In this document: positions 33,721-36,199 of the stretch, piece by piece
Layout: every line of letters begins with the position of its first letter
Position numbering within the stretch: position 1 is the first letter of the stretch
Source: Streptomyces viridosporus
GTDB lineage: Bacteria; Actinomycetota; Actinomycetes; Streptomycetales; Streptomycetaceae
NCBI RefSeq assembly: GCF_002078235.1
Contig: NZ_MSGP01000202.1
Location: 360 to 36,558, forward strand
Length of the DNA: 36,199 nucleotides
Direction of reading: 5' to 3'
The notes under the pieces: generated by a model
Seen by the model: the letters and a program-made list of their open reading frames with translations, nothing else
The model's database searches: none
What the model was told of the DNA's origin: nothing
Made by a program: the position numbers and the translations under genes

Positions 33721-34910
33721 GCGACGCCTACCTGTACGCCGCGGTCCGCACCCCCTTCGGCCGGTTCGGCGGAGCCCTGGCCGGGGTGCGCCCCGACGAC
33801 CTCGCCGCCACCGCGCTGACCGGGCTGCTGGACAAGGCCCCGGACCTGGACCGCGCCGCGATCGGCGACGTGGTGTGGGGCAACGCCAACGGCGCCGGCG
33901 AGGACAACCGCAACGTCGGACGGATGGCGGTGCTGCTGGCCGGACTGCCGGTGAGCGTGCCCGCCACCACCGTGAACCGGCTGTGCGGCTCCAGCCTGGA
34001 CGCGGCGATCATCGCCTCGCGCACCCTGGAGTCCGGCGACGCGGACGTCGTCGTCGCCGGCGGTGTGGAGTCCATGACCCGCGCGCCCTGGGTGCTGCCC
34101 AAGCCGGAGAAGGCCTTCCCGGCCGGCAACGTCACGGCCGTCTCCACGACGCTCGGCTGGCGGCTGGTCAACCCCGCGATGCCGAAGGAGTGGACGGTCT
34201 CGCTGGGGGAGAGCAACGAACTGCTCCGGGAGAAGTTCTCGGTCTCCCGGGAACGGCAGGACGCCTTCGCGGTGCGCTCCCACCGGCTCGCGGACCGCGC
34301 CTGGGACGAGGGCTTCTACGACGACCTGGTCCTGCCCGTGGAGGGGCTCACCCGTGACGAGGGCATCCGCCCCGGCACCTCCCCCGAGAAGCTGGCGGCC
34401 CTGAAGCCGTCGTTCCGCCCGGACGGCACGATCACCGCCGGCAACGCCTCCCCGCTGAGCGACGGGGCGTCGGCGGTGCTGCTGGGCACCGGGGCGGCGG
34501 CCGACCGGATCGGACTGGCCCCGCTCGCCCGCATCGCCGGGCGCGGCGTGCACGCCGTCGAGCCGCAGATGTTCGGCCACGCCCCCGTGGAGGCCGCCGA
34601 GCGGGCGCTGCGCCGGGCCGGGATCGGCTGGGGCGACGTCGGCGCGGTCGAGCTGAACGAGGCGTTCGCGGTGCAGTCGCTCGCCTGTGTGGACGCCTGG
34701 GGCATCGACCCGGAGATCGTCAACACCCGGGGCGGCGCCATCGCGCTCGGGCACCCGCTGGGCGCCTCGGGCGGCCGGCTGCTGGGCACCCTGGCGAAGG
34801 TCCTGCGCGAGCGGCGCGAACGCTGGGGCGTCGCGGCCATCTGCATCGGCGTGGGCCAGGCCCTCGCCGTGGTCCTGGAGAACGTCACCGAGGAGGTGGG
34901 CCGGGGATGA
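33717..34910 (+). CDS. Thiolase, probable 3-oxoadipyl-CoA thiolase
   Basis: A 397-residue degradative thiolase. The nucleophile is Cys90 (VNRLCGSSLDA), with His346 (GGAIALGHPLGASGGR) and Cys376 (CIGVGQALAV) completing the site; the usual GGGQG loop is slightly altered to GVGQA. The PNANGAGEDNRNVGRMA-like N-terminal loop (GNANGAGEDNRNVGRMAVLL) is that of PcaF/PaaJ enzymes rather than of acetoacetyl-CoA thiolases. With the CoA-transferase A and B that follow, it completes 3-oxoadipate to succinyl-CoA and acetyl-CoA. The start is GTG, overlapping the hydroxylase stop. Gentisate breakdown does not need this step. Confidence 0.88.
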   Translation: MSDAYLYAAVRTPFGRFGGALAGVRPDDLAATALTGLLDKAPDLDRAAIGDVVWGNANGAGEDNRNVGRMAVLLAGLPVSVPATTVNRLCGSSLDAAIIASRTLESGDADVVVAGGVESMTRAPWVLPKPEKAFPAGNVTAVSTTLGWRLVNPAMPKEWTVSLGESNELLREKFSVSRERQDAFAVRSHRLADRAWDEGFYDDLVLPVEGLTRDEGIRPGTSPEKLAALKPSFRPDGTITAGNASPLSDGASAVLLGTGAAADRIGLAPLARIAGRGVHAVEPQMFGHAPVEAAERALRRAGIGWGDVGAVELNEAFAVQSLACVDAWGIDPEIVNTRGGAIALGHPLGASGGRLLGTLAKVLRERRERWGVAAICIGVGQALAVVLENVTEEVGRG

Positions 34911-35599
34911 CCACGACCATCGCCGCCACGGCCGACGAGGCCGTGGCGGGCGTCGAGGACGGCTCGACGGTCCTGGTGGGCGGGTTCGGACTGGCGGGCA
35001 TGCCGTTCGACCTCATCGACGCCCTCATCCGGCAGGGCGCCACGGACCTGACCGTGGTGTCCAACAACGCCGGCAACGGCGACGTGGGCCTGGCCGCGCT
35101 GCTCAAGGCCGGCCGGGTGCGCAAGGTGATCTGCTCCTTCCCCCGGCAGAGCGACTCCTACGTCTTCGACGACCTGTACCGGGCCGGCCGGGTGGAGCTG
35201 GAGGTGGTGCCGCAGGGCACCCTCGCCGAGCGGATGCGGGCCGCCGGGGCGGGGATCGGCGCCTTCTACAGCCCCGTCGGCGTCGGCACCCCGCTGGCGG
35301 AGGGCAAGGAGACCCGGGAGATCGACGGGCGCGTCCACGTCCTGGAGCACCCGATCAAGGGGGACGTGGCCCTGATCTCGGCGCACCGGGCGGACACCGT
35401 GGGCAACCTCGTCTACCGCAAGACCGCCCGGAACTTCGGCCCCGTCATGGCCACCGCGGCCACCACGGTCGTCGCCCAGGTCACCGAGATCGTGCCCGTC
35501 GGGGAGATCGACCCGGAGACCGTGGTCACCCCGGGCATCTACGTCGACCGCCTGGTACGGGCCGAGGCCCGACGGCTCACCGTGCAAGGAGCCCGCTGA
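34907..35599 (+). CDS. 3-oxoacid (3-oxoadipate) CoA-transferase, subunit A
   Basis: A 230-residue family I CoA-transferase alpha chain with the glycine loop GGFGLAGMPFDLIDALIRQG, the NNAGNGDVGLAALL segment and GAFYSPVGVGTPLAEGKE. It pairs with subunit B to move CoA from succinyl-CoA to 3-oxoadipate (PcaI/CatI type) or another 3-oxoacid. It starts within the thiolase stop (ATGA) and its end overlaps the subunit B start. Order thiolase-A-B with overlaps points to beta-ketoadipate use rather than acetoacetate use, but the sequence alone does not decide. Confidence 0.88.
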   Translation: MTTTIAATADEAVAGVEDGSTVLVGGFGLAGMPFDLIDALIRQGATDLTVVSNNAGNGDVGLAALLKAGRVRKVICSFPRQSDSYVFDDLYRAGRVELEVVPQGTLAERMRAAGAGIGAFYSPVGVGTPLAEGKETREIDGRVHVLEHPIKGDVALISAHRADTVGNLVYRKTARNFGPVMATAATTVVAQVTEIVPVGEIDPETVVTPGIYVDRLVRAEARRLTVQGAR

Positions 35600-36199
35600 T
35601 GACGGACACGAACACCACACCCGCCGCGGTCCCCGCGGAGCACACCGACCGGGGCCCGCTCACCACCGACGAACTCGCGGCCCGCATCGCGCGCGACGTC
35701 CCGTCCGGTTCCTACGTCAACCTCGGCATCGGGCAGCCGACCCGGATCGCCGAGCACCTGCCGGCGGACGCGGGGATCGTGCTGCACACCGAGAACGGCA
35801 TGCTCGGCATGGGCCCGGCCGCGGTGGGCGACGAGGTGGACCCCGACCTCACGAACGCCGGGAAGGTACCGGTCACCGAGCTGCCCGGGGCGGCGTACTT
35901 CCACCACGCCGACTCCTTCGCGATGATGCGCGGCGGCCATCTGGACGTGTGCGTCCTCGGGGCGTTCCAGGTCTCGCAGCACGGGGACCTGGCGAACTGG
36001 CACACCGGCGACCCCGACGCCATCCCCGCCGTGGGCGGCGCGATGGACCTCGCCGTCGGAGCGCGGCAGGTCCTGGTGATGATGAAGCTGTTCACCCGGG
36101 ACGGCGACCCCAAGCTCGTCCCCGCGTGCACGTACCCGCTCACCGGGGCCGCCTGCGTCCACCGGGTCTACACCGACCACGGCGTCTTCGTCCCCGGCC
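35599..36199 (+). CDS. 3-oxoacid (3-oxoadipate) CoA-transferase, subunit B, 3' end outside window
   Basis: The first 200 residues of the beta chain. The catalytic glutamate is Glu65 in LHTENGMLGMGP, preceded by YVNLGIGQPTRIAEHL. About 20 extra residues (MTDTNTTPAAVPAEHTDRGP) precede the normal N-terminus. It starts one base before the end of the subunit A stop (TGATG). The sequence stays in frame to the last base of the window, so only about 10-20 residues are likely missing. Further beta-ketoadipate genes may lie beyond. Confidence 0.88.
   Translation, partial: MTDTNTTPAAVPAEHTDRGPLTTDELAARIARDVPSGSYVNLGIGQPTRIAEHLPADAGIVLHTENGMLGMGPAAVGDEVDPDLTNAGKVPVTELPGAAYFHHADSFAMMRGGHLDVCVLGAFQVSQHGDLANWHTGDPDAIPAVGGAMDLAVGARQVLVMMKLFTRDGDPKLVPACTYPLTGAACVHRVYTDHGVFVPG

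Overview
The window is high-GC actinobacterial DNA, most likely from Streptomyces. Supporting this are overwhelmingly G/C third positions, ATGA/GTGA stop-start overlaps throughout, a mycothiol-dependent maleylpyruvate isomerase (mycothiol is an actinobacterial thiol), and a short GC-rich repeat at 901-939 that I recall as dispersed in Streptomyces genomes. I see no insertion sequence, integrase, tRNA, rRNA or CRISPR array. Almost every gene belongs to aromatic, organic-acid or CoA-thioester catabolism, so the window reads as a catabolic island made of separately regulated modules.

Layout. (1) 1-2048: the end of a meta-cleavage lower pathway, with acylating acetaldehyde dehydrogenase (5' end outside the window) and 4-hydroxy-2-oxovalerate aldolase, closed by a hairpin. 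(2) 2367-3768: a cupin gene divergent from a TetR regulator around a GACTTAC-N7-GTAAGTC palindrome. (3) Locus 1, 4012-18045. The minus-strand operon reads cytochrome P450, [2Fe-2S] ferredoxin, ferredoxin reductase, intradiol dioxygenase beta (PcaH-like) and alpha (PcaG-like), crotonase, hotdog thioesterase, flavin reductase. On the plus strand lie an MHS-type transporter and then an operon of CaiB/BaiF CoA-transferase, citryl-CoA-lyase-like protein, acyl-CoA ligase and a group D flavin monooxygenase. A MarR regulator converges on the end of this operon. Four copies of a TTGTTG-N6-CAACAA-type palindrome sit in pairs in front of the P450 operon and the CoA-transferase operon. (4) Locus 2, 18372-26918: an MHS transporter plus MmgE/PrpD protein on the minus strand, divergent from IclR regulator, second CaiB/BaiF CoA-transferase, second citryl-CoA-lyase-like protein and a divergent aconitase. 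(5) 27069-36199: a DHA2-type transporter and an IclR regulator on the minus strand, divergent from a complete 3-hydroxybenzoate/gentisate operon (gentisate dioxygenase, fumarylpyruvate hydrolase, maleylpyruvate isomerase, 3-hydroxybenzoate 6-hydroxylase). That operon runs without a gap into beta-ketoadipate-type thiolase and CoA-transferase A and B (B cut by the window end).

How the genes may work together. Module 5 is textbook: 3-hydroxybenzoate to gentisate to maleylpyruvate to fumarylpyruvate to fumarate plus pyruvate. Modules 3 and 4 are the unusual part. Each couples a family III CoA-transferase, through an overlapping stop-start, to a citrate-synthase-fold lyase. This looks like a two-step activate-then-cleave scheme for citrate-like acids. 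In locus 2 it sits with aconitase and PrpD-type enzymes and an MHS-type organic-acid transporter, suggesting catabolism of an unidentified tricarboxylate. In locus 1 it sits with oxygenases and an aberrant intradiol dioxygenase but no cycloisomerase, decarboxylase or enol-lactone hydrolase genes, suggesting a CoA-dependent route for a ring-cleavage product. Both pathway proposals are inference from gene content and active-site residues.
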